Below are positions 1-9,428 of a stretch of DNA of 33,330 nt, piece after piece. Source of the DNA: Muribaculum sp. (GTDB taxonomy: Bacteria; Bacteroidota; Bacteroidia; Bacteroidales; Muribaculaceae). Within the stretch, counting starts at the first letter, position 1; each line of letters starts with the position of its first letter. Below the pieces are notes generated by a model, which was not told where the DNA came from, searched no databases, and was given only the letters and a program-made list of their open reading frames with translations. Made by a program: the position numbers and the translations under genes. Location: positions 1 to 33,330 of the forward strand of contig JAMPAV010000019.1 in the NCBI GenBank assembly GCA_023667055.1, given 5' to 3'.

Positions 1-156
1 CAGATTTTCCTTAAAAAATGTTAAAACACTTGCAAGGAATTATAGAAAGCAGAACCAATATCAATAGAATATAGAAAATGTGAAACTCCTATAGCAAATT
101 ACGACGGCCGATATCTGACAATTGATGCGGATCCAAATGGTAAGGTTCTTTATACT

Positions 157-1611
157 TTGAATGGTGACGATCCACTGTCTTTAGGTGAAGAAATACCTTC
201 GGTCAATTCACAGAGAAAAATTGACATGAATGGACTGAATACTTTTAGAGGGATATGCATACGCGATGAATATGACCCATCGAACATGCTAACTTTCACT
301 TCTCAATATTACGCCAACGAGACGGACCTTTACACTTCAGCCCCTCATCAGGTGAAGGATGCGTTTGGATGGGCTGATGATTATTATGATATTCGGTCTG
401 TTGCCGTACATGGCACGCTCTGCGATGGCTCTACGGAAGACAATGTGGACTATTCATGGCTTATGGCTCTTCCAAACCTGAAGCACATAGATCTCAGTGG
501 TGTAACCGACAGAATCATGCCTGACAAAGCACTTTCATCAGAAAAACTGCTGTCGGCTGTGATGCCACAGGCAATGAATTCAGTAGGAGAATTCGTTTTC
601 GGGGAAAACAACACATCTCTTTGTGCCATTGATATACCGGCAAATTATGTGGCTCCGGCAATGCTGCTTAATGGGGTGAAGAATCCCAATCTTCTGTGCT
701 ATGTGAAGGAGAAGAGATATGCCAATCCTTTGAGAGGTGTACTGAGAAATGTGATTTATGGTGAGTCGCTGCAAGCCGACACCATCACGCTGTCTCATGG
801 TTCTCCGATTTTCATTCCCAAAGGGTTTACCGCAAGAGAAATATCATACACAAGGGACTTCTCCAAGGAAACCAACGTAAACCCCGGAGGCTTTGGCTCC
901 GGATGGGAGACAATGTCCGTGCCGTTTGATGTGAACATCATAAAGAATGGATCAAAACTTCTCGAGCCGTTTGCCTTTGAAAACAGAACCGGTATGCCAT
1001 TCTGGCTTTTCGAACCTGACGGCAATTCATTCCAAAAGGCAAGTCGCATCGGTGCAAATATTCCATACCTCATCGCTATGCCCAACAATCCATGGTATAT
1101 GGATGAATACAATGTGTCGGGTTCTGTTGTCTTTGCCGGAAGCAATGTCGTAGTTCCCGTTTCCTCTGATGACGATGTGATGACCGGTATTGGAAACGGC
1201 AACTATATCCATGTCAATTATGCCAATGTTAAGGCCAATGATAAAGTTTTTGCCCTGAATGAGGAGAACGAATTCTGGAACAACACGGATTATCGTCCCG
1301 GCGGCTTGTTTGTACGCGGCAAGAGGGATGTGCCTGCATTTGAATGCTATGTCACATCTGATAGCGGTGCAAGATATGTGAGGATTTTCGGCAATACAGA
1401 CGATGTGGAACAAGTATTCGGGTTCGGCCTGCATGTATCGGTGGAAAACGGCAATCTTTGTCTCCGCAGCGACATCGCCATGAAAGTTCCGGTATATGAC
1501 ACAGTTGGTCGTCTCATTCGCGTAATCAATATTCCGGAAGGTGAAGCCATCCGCATATCAGACCTTGCTCCCGGCATCTACATCATCAACGGAAAGAAAA
1601 TAATACTCTAA
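157..1611 (+). CDS. Surface/secreted protein, 5' end missing or frameshifted, with T9SS-type C-terminal tail
   Basis: I do not recognise a specific function. The first possible start in this frame is a TTG at 157, but the frame is open back to 46, and residues encoded from about 76 (KCETPIANYDGRYL) already look like the beginning of a chitobiase/CHB_HEX_C-type beta-sandwich domain, so the real protein starts further upstream. After that domain comes a leucine-rich-like segment (LPNLKHIDLSGV), a beta-rich middle, and a C-terminal tail of about 60 residues ending DLAPGIYIINGKKIIL, which resembles a type A T9SS sorting domain. No signal peptide is present. The stop lies 7 nt before the next gene, so the two are probably co-transcribed. 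Being an exported T9SS cargo fits with porU and porV in this window but is inference. Confidence 0.6.
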   Translation: MNGDDPLSLGEEIPSVNSQRKIDMNGLNTFRGICIRDEYDPSNMLTFTSQYYANETDLYTSAPHQVKDAFGWADDYYDIRSVAVHGTLCDGSTEDNVDYSWLMALPNLKHIDLSGVTDRIMPDKALSSEKLLSAVMPQAMNSVGEFVFGENNTSLCAIDIPANYVAPAMLLNGVKNPNLLCYVKEKRYANPLRGVLRNVIYGESLQADTITLSHGSPIFIPKGFTAREISYTRDFSKETNVNPGGFGSGWETMSVPFDVNIIKNGSKLLEPFAFENRTGMPFWLFEPDGNSFQKASRIGANIPYLIAMPNNPWYMDEYNVSGSVVFAGSNVVVPVSSDDDVMTGIGNGNYIHVNYANVKANDKVFALNEENEFWNNTDYRPGGLFVRGKRDVPAFECYVTSDSGARYVRIFGNTDDVEQVFGFGLHVSVENGNLCLRSDIAMKVPVYDTVGRLIRVINIPEGEAIRISDLAPGIYIINGKKIIL

Positions 1612-1618
1612 ATAAATC

Positions 1619-3505
1619 ATGTGTAGAACATTCACAATTATTGCGTTAATCCTGTCATTTGCTTGCAAGCCAGTTATGGCCGCCAAACCGTCGGAAGATG
1701 AACAGCGTATCAGATTCATAAAGAATGAGGCTGATTATGTTTGGGGCGAAGGGTTCGGTGACAATCCGGGCGAGGCCAAGCAGTCGGCACTGCATAGTCT
1801 GCTCTCAAATGTAGGTATGACAGTAAATTCCGGTTTCTCAATAACAGGTGAGGAAAACACTATCGACGGCGTCATTGAGACAAAAAGCACCCTGAAATCT
1901 GTGTTGAATTCATATTCACAGGCTACTGTGAATAATACAAAGTCAATACAATACAGGGATAAAAACGGTTCGTACTGCCACTTCATGTATATGAACCGTG
2001 CCGAACTCGAAAAGATGTTCTCTCAACGCAAGGACAGGATAGAAGACTATGTGCGCACTGCGTTGCGCTCCGAAGAAAAGGGCAAGGTGGATGACGCACT
2101 GCGTAGTCTTAACTGGGCATACGTGCTTCTTCACTCCCTCCAATATCCCGGCAACGAGAGAATGACATTGGATGGAGATAGCAAACTTCTGATAAACTGG
2201 ATTCCCTCCAAGATAACTGACATTCTTGATGGTATTGAAGTGTCTGTGGCCGATTTCAACGAGGAACAGAATACCGCCAACATATATGTGGAATATAAGG
2301 GCATTCCCGTGATGGGTGCTGACTTCACCTATTGGAACGGTAAGGACCAGAGCGAACTTCATAGTGTGAAAGACGGCAGAGGGCAAATCTCTTTTGCACC
2401 GGGATATGCCGTGGAAGAAGCGATTTTGACGTTTGAGACGGCATACACCGATGCGAGTAGGTGCGACCGCGAACTGGAGATGCTAATAGACAATATCAAG
2501 CCGCTAAAATTCCAGAAGGCTAATAAAACAATCGGCATTGAGGGGAAGAAACTGAAAGTCGATAAGTCTGCCCGTACTGATTTTCAGGCTCAGGTGGCAG
2601 CCGGAAAACGTGAGGGTGTGACACCCCTTGACAAGAAACTCACCAAGGATTATGACCGAATCCTTGCAACAGTGCTTCAATCTGTAAAGAACAGCAATTT
2701 CAATCCCGATTCTTCAAATTTCACACCTGAGGGATTGGAGATGTTCAACGGATTGCTGAAATATGGCAACGCCACCATTCTCGGTAATCCGGAAGTCGGC
2801 TACTATCCATTCGGACAGCGTGTGGTGGCCAGAAGCGTTCCGATGAAGTTCAGTTTCAAAAACAACCGCCGCAGTTTTGTGGAAGACGTCACCTTCACGT
2901 TCTCCCCCGACAAGAAGATAGAGAGTGTGGCCTTCGGGCTCGGAAGCGCTGCACGCCGCGACATATTCGAGCAAGGTGTGGGCGCATGGAGCGACTCCGT
3001 GAAGATAGTGATTGTCACCTTCCTTGAAAACTACAAGACGGCTTTCGCCCTGAAACGTCTCGACTACATCAACAGTATTTTCGATGAAAACGCCCACATC
3101 ATTGTCGGCCACAAACTCGAACCGGTGAAAAGGGTCGAGGGCGACGTGAGCGGTTTCTCAATGATGCCGAAATATGAATATGCCCAAAAGAGCAAGGAGG
3201 ATTACATGAAGCAACTCAAGAAGTGCTTTGCCAGCAATGAGTTTGTCAATATCAATTTCTCCGACAATGACGTGCAAAAATCTTCCTACGGTGGCGACAC
3301 GTTTGGAATACAGATAAAGCAGGACTACTATTCTGAGCATTACGGCGACCAGGGTTATCTCTTCCTGTTTGTTGACCTTAACGATGCTGACCGGCCCATT
3401 ATCAAGGTGCGCACGTGGCAGCCGGAGCGCAATCCCGACCTTACCCCAATGCTCCCCAAAAGTAGCCGCGACTTCGGCATCTACAGCAACTCCCTCCTTC
3501 AGTAA
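1619..3505 (+). CDS. Exported protein of unknown function (LPP20-like N-terminus, NTF2-like C-terminus)
   Basis: Not a named gene. The 628-residue product begins with a signal peptide (hydrophobic residues about 5-20, then VMAAKP), with no clear lipobox. Residues about 40-75 (WGEGFGDNPGEAKQSALHSL) recall the LPP20/flagellar-assembly T type domain, in which small conserved G and A residues precede a helix. Residues about 150-180 look like a helical repeat. The last 150 residues, beginning near FLENYKTAFALKRLDYINSI and including a DQGYLFLFVDL segment and RTWQPERN, look like an NTF2-like fold. These assignments are by eye. The gene follows the surface-protein gene by 7 nt and is closed by a perfect inverted repeat before the efflux genes. 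A periplasmic or outer-membrane location is likely. Confidence 0.75.
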   Translation: MCRTFTIIALILSFACKPVMAAKPSEDEQRIRFIKNEADYVWGEGFGDNPGEAKQSALHSLLSNVGMTVNSGFSITGEENTIDGVIETKSTLKSVLNSYSQATVNNTKSIQYRDKNGSYCHFMYMNRAELEKMFSQRKDRIEDYVRTALRSEEKGKVDDALRSLNWAYVLLHSLQYPGNERMTLDGDSKLLINWIPSKITDILDGIEVSVADFNEEQNTANIYVEYKGIPVMGADFTYWNGKDQSELHSVKDGRGQISFAPGYAVEEAILTFETAYTDASRCDRELEMLIDNIKPLKFQKANKTIGIEGKKLKVDKSARTDFQAQVAAGKREGVTPLDKKLTKDYDRILATVLQSVKNSNFNPDSSNFTPEGLEMFNGLLKYGNATILGNPEVGYYPFGQRVVARSVPMKFSFKNNRRSFVEDVTFTFSPDKKIESVAFGLGSAARRDIFEQGVGAWSDSVKIVIVTFLENYKTAFALKRLDYINSIFDENAHIIVGHKLEPVKRVEGDVSGFSMMPKYEYAQKSKEDYMKQLKKCFASNEFVNINFSDNDVQKSSYGGDTFGIQIKQDYYSEHYGDQGYLFLFVDLNDADRPIIKVRTWQPERNPDLTPMLPKSSRDFGIYSNSLLQ

Positions 3506-3521
3506 TTGAACCAAACCGCCA

Positions 3522-3556
3522 ATGGCGTTGTTAATATCTTAAGTTAACAACGCCAT
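3522..3556. terminator. Perfect 13-bp inverted repeat between the unknown gene and the efflux operon
   Basis: ATGGCGTTGTTAA (3522-3534) and its exact reverse complement (3544-3556) enclose a 9-nt loop. It lies 17 nt after the upstream stop and 15 nt before the adaptor start. No U-tract follows on either side, so it may be a terminator of the two upstream genes or an operator controlling the efflux genes; the sequence alone does not decide. Confidence 0.55.
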
Positions 3557-3570
3557 AACTATATCAATAC

Positions 3571-4773
3571 ATGACTTCCCGCCATAAGAAAAGCTTTTTG
3601 AAAAATAAAAAGACTTGGATTGCAATCGCTCCTATTATAGCGATTATAGCTTGCGCACTCTACTATTACCTGCGCCCAAAACCGGTAGTAACCGAACTCC
3701 CTAAAGTGGAGGTCGAGACTGTCGGCCTGTCACATGTGAACATCTACGGCGAATACGTGGGCCGCATACGAGCCCAGCAGTTTGTCGAAATCCACGCCCG
3801 TGTGGAGGGATACCTTGAGAAAATGCTATTCAAGGAGGGTTCCTACATCAAAAAAGGACAGACCCTTTTTGTAATCGACCCGCGTCTTTACAAGGCCCAT
3901 GTCAACAAGGCAAGCGCAATGCTCAACAAGGCGCGCACCCAGGCCCGCAAGGCTAAACGTGACCTAGACCGCACGAAACCCCTGTTTGCACAAAACGCCG
4001 CATCCCAGCTCGACCTCGACAACGCTGAGGCTGCCTACGAAAGTGCAATGGCGGAAGTCACCGTCAATGAGGCTGACCTTACGCAGGCCGAACTTACTTT
4101 GGGCTACACCAATGTCACATCCCCAATTTCAGGATATATATCCGAGCGCGTGGCCGATATAGGCACCCTTGTAGGTCCCTCCGCCGGCAAATCGCTGCTT
4201 GCCACTGTGATGAAAAGCGACACTGTCCGAGTGGATTTCTCCATGACTGCTCTCGACTATTTACGTGGCAAGGACCGCAACGTCAACTTTGGCAGCGATG
4301 ATCCCAACCGCAAATGGAACTCATACGTAACGATTACTCTTGCCGACGGTTCGGAATATCCCCACAAAGGTCTCGTGGATTTCGCCGACCCAAAGGTGGA
4401 TCCCAAGACCGGCACTTTCTCTGTGCGTGCTGAAATGCCAAACCCCGACCGAAGTCTCCTCCCCGGTGAGGTCACTAAAGTGAAGGTGCTTCTTGATGTG
4501 CGTGAGAATGCAATCCTTGTACCCACGAAGGCTCTTGTGATTGATAAAAACGGCGCTTACATATTCGTGATAAGAAAAGACAAAACCGTAGAGAAACGTT
4601 TTGTGGAACTCGGCCCGGAAGTGGGCAAGAACACTGTCATCGAACGTGGTCTTGCAAAAGGTGAACAGATTGTAGTCGAAGGTACCCACAAACTCACCCA
4701 CGGCATGAAGGCGGAGGCTGTCCCAAGCTATGCCATGCCTAAAAAGAAACCGGCTGCGGCCAAAAAGGATTGA
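3571..4773 (+). CDS. RND efflux periplasmic adaptor (membrane fusion protein, AcrA/MexA family)
   Basis: This is the periplasmic adaptor that links an inner-membrane RND pump to an outer-membrane channel. The 400 residues show a hydrophobic N-terminal segment (about 16-33), a biotinyl-lipoyl half-motif around ARVEGYLEKMLFKEGSYIKKGQ, a coiled-coil hairpin (about 105-165) and the second lipoyl half (VTSPISGYISERVADIGTLV), then beta-barrel and membrane-proximal domains. IIAC at 25-28 fits a lipobox, so the protein may be lipid-anchored at C28 rather than held by a transmembrane helix. The lysine/alanine-rich C-terminus is typical. The stop is 2 nt before the pump start. Substrate cannot be told from the sequence. 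Confidence 0.95.
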   Translation: MTSRHKKSFLKNKKTWIAIAPIIAIIACALYYYLRPKPVVTELPKVEVETVGLSHVNIYGEYVGRIRAQQFVEIHARVEGYLEKMLFKEGSYIKKGQTLFVIDPRLYKAHVNKASAMLNKARTQARKAKRDLDRTKPLFAQNAASQLDLDNAEAAYESAMAEVTVNEADLTQAELTLGYTNVTSPISGYISERVADIGTLVGPSAGKSLLATVMKSDTVRVDFSMTALDYLRGKDRNVNFGSDDPNRKWNSYVTITLADGSEYPHKGLVDFADPKVDPKTGTFSVRAEMPNPDRSLLPGEVTKVKVLLDVRENAILVPTKALVIDKNGAYIFVIRKDKTVEKRFVELGPEVGKNTVIERGLAKGEQIVVEGTHKLTHGMKAEAVPSYAMPKKKPAAAKKD

Positions 4774-4775
4774 CC

Positions 4776-7700
4776 ATGCGTAAGAACTTCTTTCTCGAAC
4801 ATCCGGTATTCTCCATTGTTGTCTCCATTGTGATTTTCATAATCGGTGGCATTGGCCTTATGATGCTTCCGGTGGACCAGTATCCGGAGATTGTGCCTCC
4901 GGTGGTGAAAATCACCGCATCCTATCCGGGAGCAGACGCCACGACTGTGACACAAGCTGTGGCAACCCCCATAGAGCAGGAACTTAATGGAACGCCCGGC
5001 ATGATTTATATGTCTTCCACGAGTAGCAACTCGGGAGGATTCACGGCTCTCGTGACTTTCGATATCGACACCGATCCCGAACTCGCTGCCGTTGACATTC
5101 AAAACCGTATAAAGAAAGCGGAGTCTCGCCTCCCGGCGGAAGTAGTGCAAAACGGTATATCAGTCTCCAAGGAGACGGCAAGCAAGCTGATGACTATCAC
5201 TATAATGTCTGACGACCCCAAGTTTGACGAAGTGTATCTCAGCAACTATACCACTCTCAACGTAATCGACCCCATCAGGCGCATACCCGGTGTAGGAAGT
5301 GTGAGCAATGTCGGCGGCAGATATTATGCCATGCAGATTTGGCTTCAGCCCGACAAACTTGCCGACCTCGGAATCACTGTCAAAGACATACAGAATGCCC
5401 TCAAGGACCAGAACCGTGAGTCGGCTGCAGGCGCATTGGGCCAGGCCCCGGCTGAGGAGGTGGATATAACAATGCCAATCATCGCACGCGGACGTCTGTC
5501 TTCTATAGAGGAGTTTGAAGACATTGTGCTTCGCGCCACCGACGACGGGGCCATAATCCGCATGAAGGATGTGGCGAGGATTTCGCTCGAAGCTCAGAGT
5601 TATGCCACGGAGAGTGGCATCAACGGTGGTAATGCGTCGGTGGTCAACATCAACATGCTTCCCGGTTCCAACGCTATGGAGGTGGCCGAAGCTGTGAAAA
5701 AGGAACTCAAATCCCTTGCTGCCAACTTCCCCCAGGGAATCACATACGAGATTCCTTTTGACATGACCACCTATATATCGGAATCCATACATCACGTGTA
5801 TCGAACCTTCTTCGAGGCCCTTATACTTGTGATTTTGGTGGTGTTCCTTTCCCTCCAGAACTGGCGCGCTACTCTCATACCTGTCATTGCCGTGCCTATT
5901 TCCCTCGTCGGCACTTTCGGAGTGATGCTCATATTCGGGTTCTCCCTCAATATGCTCACTCTTCTCGGCCTTATTCTTGCCATCGGTATTGTGGTGGATG
6001 ATGCCATCGTAGTGGTGGAGAATGTGGATAGAATCATGAATACTGAGCATCTGCAGCCAAAGGAGGCGACGGCCAAGGCCATGGAAAACCTTGGAAGTGC
6101 ACTTGTGGCTATGTCGCTGGTGCTTTGCGCCGTGTTCGTGCCGGTTAGTTTTCTGCCCGGTATCACCGGCCAGCTCTATCGTCAGTTTACTGTCACTATC
6201 GCCGTTTCAGTGGTGATTTCCACTGTTGTGGCTCTCTCTTTGTCGCCCGTGATGTGTGCCAAACTGCTTCGTCCTGCCTCTCACAAGAAAAAGCCGAAAG
6301 TGTTCAAATACATTAATTATTGGCTCAACCGTGGCAACAGGATATACTGCAAGATGATTCGCAAGAGTTTCCGGCACCCGAAGAGGATGGTCGCTGCTTT
6401 TGGTCTTTCGTTGGTGCTTATCTTTGTGCTCAATGAACTTGCGCCAAGCAGTTTCATGTCGCAGGAAGACCAGGGTTACTTCACGGTGGAACTGGAGCTG
6501 CCAGAGGGTGCCACCATTGAGCGCACACGTGAGGTGACCGACCGGGCCATGGAGATGCTCCTTGCCGACGAGGATGTGGAGTATGTGCTTAATGTCACAG
6601 GTTCCTCTCCGCGTGTCGGCACCAACCAGGCGCATTCCCAGCTCACTGTGATTCTAAAACCGTGGGAAGAGCGCACGACCGACGACATAGGGAAGGTCCG
6701 CGACAGAATACTCGCTCGATTATCGGAATATCCTGAAAGCAAAGCCTATATATTCTCTCCGGCTATCGTGCCGGGACTTGGCTCGTCGGGTGGCTTCGAA
6801 ATGGTGCTCGAGGCCAAGGGGGATGCATCCTACGCCGATCTTCAGGAGGCTGTCGATTCCCTGAAAAGTTATGCCGCCGAGATTCCTTCGGTGTCCGGTC
6901 TTTCTGCCTCGATGCAGGCCGATATCCCGCAGCTTTATTTCGATGTTGACCGCGACCGCGCACAGATGTTAGGTATCCCGGTGAGTGATGTGTTTTCCAC
7001 CATGAAAGCTTTCACCGGCTCCATATATGTCAACGACTTCAATATGTTCAACCGCATTTATCGCGTCTATATTCAGGCGGATGCATCTTATCGTATGCAC
7101 CGCGAGAGCATAAATCTCTTCTATGTCCGCAATTCAGAGGGTCGCATGGTTCCGGTGTCCTCTCTTGGCAATTCATATTTCACGACGGGTCCCGGCACTA
7201 TCGGGCGGTTCAATATGTTCAACTCCGCCACAATTTCGGGCGAGGCCGCCGCCGGCTACAGTGTTGGCGAGGCGATGGATGCTATGGAGAAACTTGTGAG
7301 TGAGAAGCTCCCCGCCAATATCGGAGTGGAATGGAGCGGACTCTCTTATCAGCAGAAACATGACACCGGCAATACAGCCATGATTCTCGGTCTGGTCTTC
7401 TTGTTTGTCTTCCTTTTCCTTGCCGCTCTCTATGAGAGTTGGTCGGTGCCTCTTGCTGTCATCCTTTCTCTTCCGATTGCCGGTGTGGGTGCATATCTCG
7501 GCATAATGTTGTGCGGACTGGAAAACAATGTCTATTTCCAGATTGGTCTTGTGATGCTGATTGGTCTTGTGGCCAAGAATGCCATCCTGATTGTGGAGTT
7601 TGCCAAAGAGGAGACCGACAAGGGCACAGAGGCAAAGCAGGCGGCTCTCACAGCGGCTCGTCTCCGGTTTCGCCCTATTGTCATGACATCTCTTGCATTC

Positions 7701-7910
7701 ATGCTTGGCCTGCTCCCTCTTCTTTTCGCTTCATGCCCCGGCAGTGCAGCCCGGCGTGACATTGGCACAGGTGTATTCTTCGGCATGCTGGTGGCCATCA
7801 CCGTAGGCATTGTGTTTGTCCCATTCTTCTTCGTCCTTGTCAACAAACTTATCAAGCGAACACCGATGTTGAAGACCAAGCTCCCCTTCATCAAGAGAAT
7901 CTTCCGCTGA
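4776..7910 (+). CDS. RND multidrug efflux transporter permease (AcrB/MexB, HAE1 family)
   Basis: This is the proton-driven inner-membrane pump of a tripartite drug-efflux system. The 1045-residue length matches the family. It has the usual two halves, each with a large periplasmic loop. The TM4 proton-relay pair in GIVVDDAIVVVENV is at D408 and D409, and the partner lysine in GLVAKNAILIVEFA is at K934, so the pump looks intact. I chose ATG 4776 (MRKNFFLEHP) over the upstream TTG at 4770 because family members begin with a short positively charged segment just before TM1 and the ATG follows the adaptor stop by 2 nt. Adaptor, pump and outer-membrane factor are in the standard order. No local repressor gene is seen. 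Confidence 0.97.
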   Translation: MRKNFFLEHPVFSIVVSIVIFIIGGIGLMMLPVDQYPEIVPPVVKITASYPGADATTVTQAVATPIEQELNGTPGMIYMSSTSSNSGGFTALVTFDIDTDPELAAVDIQNRIKKAESRLPAEVVQNGISVSKETASKLMTITIMSDDPKFDEVYLSNYTTLNVIDPIRRIPGVGSVSNVGGRYYAMQIWLQPDKLADLGITVKDIQNALKDQNRESAAGALGQAPAEEVDITMPIIARGRLSSIEEFEDIVLRATDDGAIIRMKDVARISLEAQSYATESGINGGNASVVNINMLPGSNAMEVAEAVKKELKSLAANFPQGITYEIPFDMTTYISESIHHVYRTFFEALILVILVVFLSLQNWRATLIPVIAVPISLVGTFGVMLIFGFSLNMLTLLGLILAIGIVVDDAIVVVENVDRIMNTEHLQPKEATAKAMENLGSALVAMSLVLCAVFVPVSFLPGITGQLYRQFTVTIAVSVVISTVVALSLSPVMCAKLLRPASHKKKPKVFKYINYWLNRGNRIYCKMIRKSFRHPKRMVAAFGLSLVLIFVLNELAPSSFMSQEDQGYFTVELELPEGATIERTREVTDRAMEMLLADEDVEYVLNVTGSSPRVGTNQAHSQLTVILKPWEERTTDDIGKVRDRILARLSEYPESKAYIFSPAIVPGLGSSGGFEMVLEAKGDASYADLQEAVDSLKSYAAEIPSVSGLSASMQADIPQLYFDVDRDRAQMLGIPVSDVFSTMKAFTGSIYVNDFNMFNRIYRVYIQADASYRMHRESINLFYVRNSEGRMVPVSSLGNSYFTTGPGTIGRFNMFNSATISGEAAAGYSVGEAMDAMEKLVSEKLPANIGVEWSGLSYQQKHDTGNTAMILGLVFLFVFLFLAALYESWSVPLAVILSLPIAGVGAYLGIMLCGLENNVYFQIGLVMLIGLVAKNAILIVEFAKEETDKGTEAKQAALTAARLRFRPIVMTSLAFMLGLLPLLFASCPGSAARRDIGTGVFFGMLVAITVGIVFVPFFFVLVNKLIKRTPMLKTKLPFIKRIFR

Positions 7911-7963
7911 TATAGATAAGTTTTTAGAAATAAGGATAGTAGCTTATTTTATATGAATTGAGT

Positions 7964-9358
7964 ATGAGATATAAATATATATATGTATTGTTGACTGTAT
8001 GCATATCTTTGGTGGGCTGCAGCGGCACGAAAAATCTCGTGCAGCCTCGCCTTGACATGCCGGAATCTTTCACCAATCTTCCTGCTGTGGATTCTCTTTC
8101 TATAGCCGACCTTGAATGGTGGGAATTCTATACTGACCCTACTCTGAAGAAAATCCTCGAGATAGCGTTGGAAAACAACCGCGACCTGCTGAAGGCTGCC
8201 GCTAAAATCGAGGAGATGCGCCAGCTCTATGGAGTGAAAAAGGCTGATATGCTGCCCCGGATTGGTCTTAATGTGGAATATTCATACGAAACCAACAAGT
8301 ATGATGGCGGTCCCGTGACTAAAGACCCAGAACATGACCTGAAATTCCCTATTTCTTGGGAGATTAATCTTTGGGGCTCGATGTTTCATGCCCGCAATGC
8401 CGGAAAGGCAAGATATGTGGCCTCTGAAGAAGACTATCGCGCCATGCGGATGGAGCTGATAGCCGAAGTCGCCTCCACCTACATACAACTGCTGTCGCTT
8501 GAAAATGAGCTTACCATTGTGCGCCATACGCTGGCCACACGCGATGAGGCCCTTAATCAGGCAAAGATCAGGTTTGAAGGGGGATTGACTTCTGAGACGG
8601 TGTATCAGCAGGCTAAGGTGGAGTATTCATCTACTGCGGCGCGTGTGCCTGACCTCGAACGCCGCATCACCGCAATGCGCAATGCCCTTACCCTCCTAAT
8701 GGGGGAATACCCATCGGATATTCTCGACGGATATGGATTCCGGTTCGACCGCCAACTGGAGATGGATCTCCCCACGGGCATTCCCTCTGAATTGCTGAAA
8801 CGCCGTCCCGACCTCCGGGCTTCTGAGCAACGCCTGAAGGCTGCCCTGGAAGATGTCGGAATGACATACGCCGACCGTTTTCCATCCCTCAGAATTGGTT
8901 TTACGCCTGGTTTTGAAAACGATGGTCTCAAGGACTTCTTCAAGTCTCCATTCACCTACACGCTTGCCTCCCTCACCGGACCGATATTTGATTTCGGAAG
9001 CAAGAAGCGTAAATACCAGGCGGCCATTGCTGTATATGAACAGGCGCGGTTTGAATATGAACAGGCCGTGATTCAGGCTTTCACCGAAGTCAACACCGCT
9101 GTCACAGCCTATTCAAAATATATCGAGAACAAGCGGCTGATGAACGACCTTTGCGAGGCTGCCGCCAAATACGTGAGGCTTGCGGAATTGCAATATCGGG
9201 GTGGTACTCTCAATTATATTGATGTCCTTGATGCGCAGCGTCAGTATTTCAGTGCCAGAACTTCTGTCAACTCGGCTCTCCGCGACGAATATCTTGCCCT
9301 CATCAACCTCTATAAGGTTCTCGGTGGAGGCGCATCCACCGACATTTCGCATCATTGA
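7964..9358 (+). CDS. Outer-membrane efflux lipoprotein (TolC-like, OprM/NodT family)
   Basis: This is the outer-membrane channel of the efflux complex. From ATG 7964 the product starts with a lipoprotein signal: a short basic stretch, a hydrophobic core and lipobox LVGC, with the lipidated cysteine at C19. Two OEP-type repeats of long helices and barrel strands follow, including FEGGLTSETVYQQAKVEYS in the first half and YRGGTLNYIDVLDAQRQYF in the second, both hallmarks of the family. The length (464 aa) is typical. A TTG at 7958 is also in frame but is a less likely start. It lies 53 nt after the pump gene, so all three efflux genes probably form one operon. Confidence 0.96.
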   Translation: MRYKYIYVLLTVCISLVGCSGTKNLVQPRLDMPESFTNLPAVDSLSIADLEWWEFYTDPTLKKILEIALENNRDLLKAAAKIEEMRQLYGVKKADMLPRIGLNVEYSYETNKYDGGPVTKDPEHDLKFPISWEINLWGSMFHARNAGKARYVASEEDYRAMRMELIAEVASTYIQLLSLENELTIVRHTLATRDEALNQAKIRFEGGLTSETVYQQAKVEYSSTAARVPDLERRITAMRNALTLLMGEYPSDILDGYGFRFDRQLEMDLPTGIPSELLKRRPDLRASEQRLKAALEDVGMTYADRFPSLRIGFTPGFENDGLKDFFKSPFTYTLASLTGPIFDFGSKKRKYQAAIAVYEQARFEYEQAVIQAFTEVNTAVTAYSKYIENKRLMNDLCEAAAKYVRLAELQYRGGTLNYIDVLDAQRQYFSARTSVNSALRDEYLALINLYKVLGGGASTDISHH

Positions 9359-9428
9359 TATACTGTTCCATACTCAGCCTGTAGGCAGAGGATTTGAACC
9401 AAAGTGTATGGCCGTGCGTTAAAGGTGT

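Noticed and set aside
5160..6050. Long minus-strand open frame opposite the RND pump gene
   Set aside because: Histidine-rich shadow translation of a well-supported transporter gene; no start context or homology.
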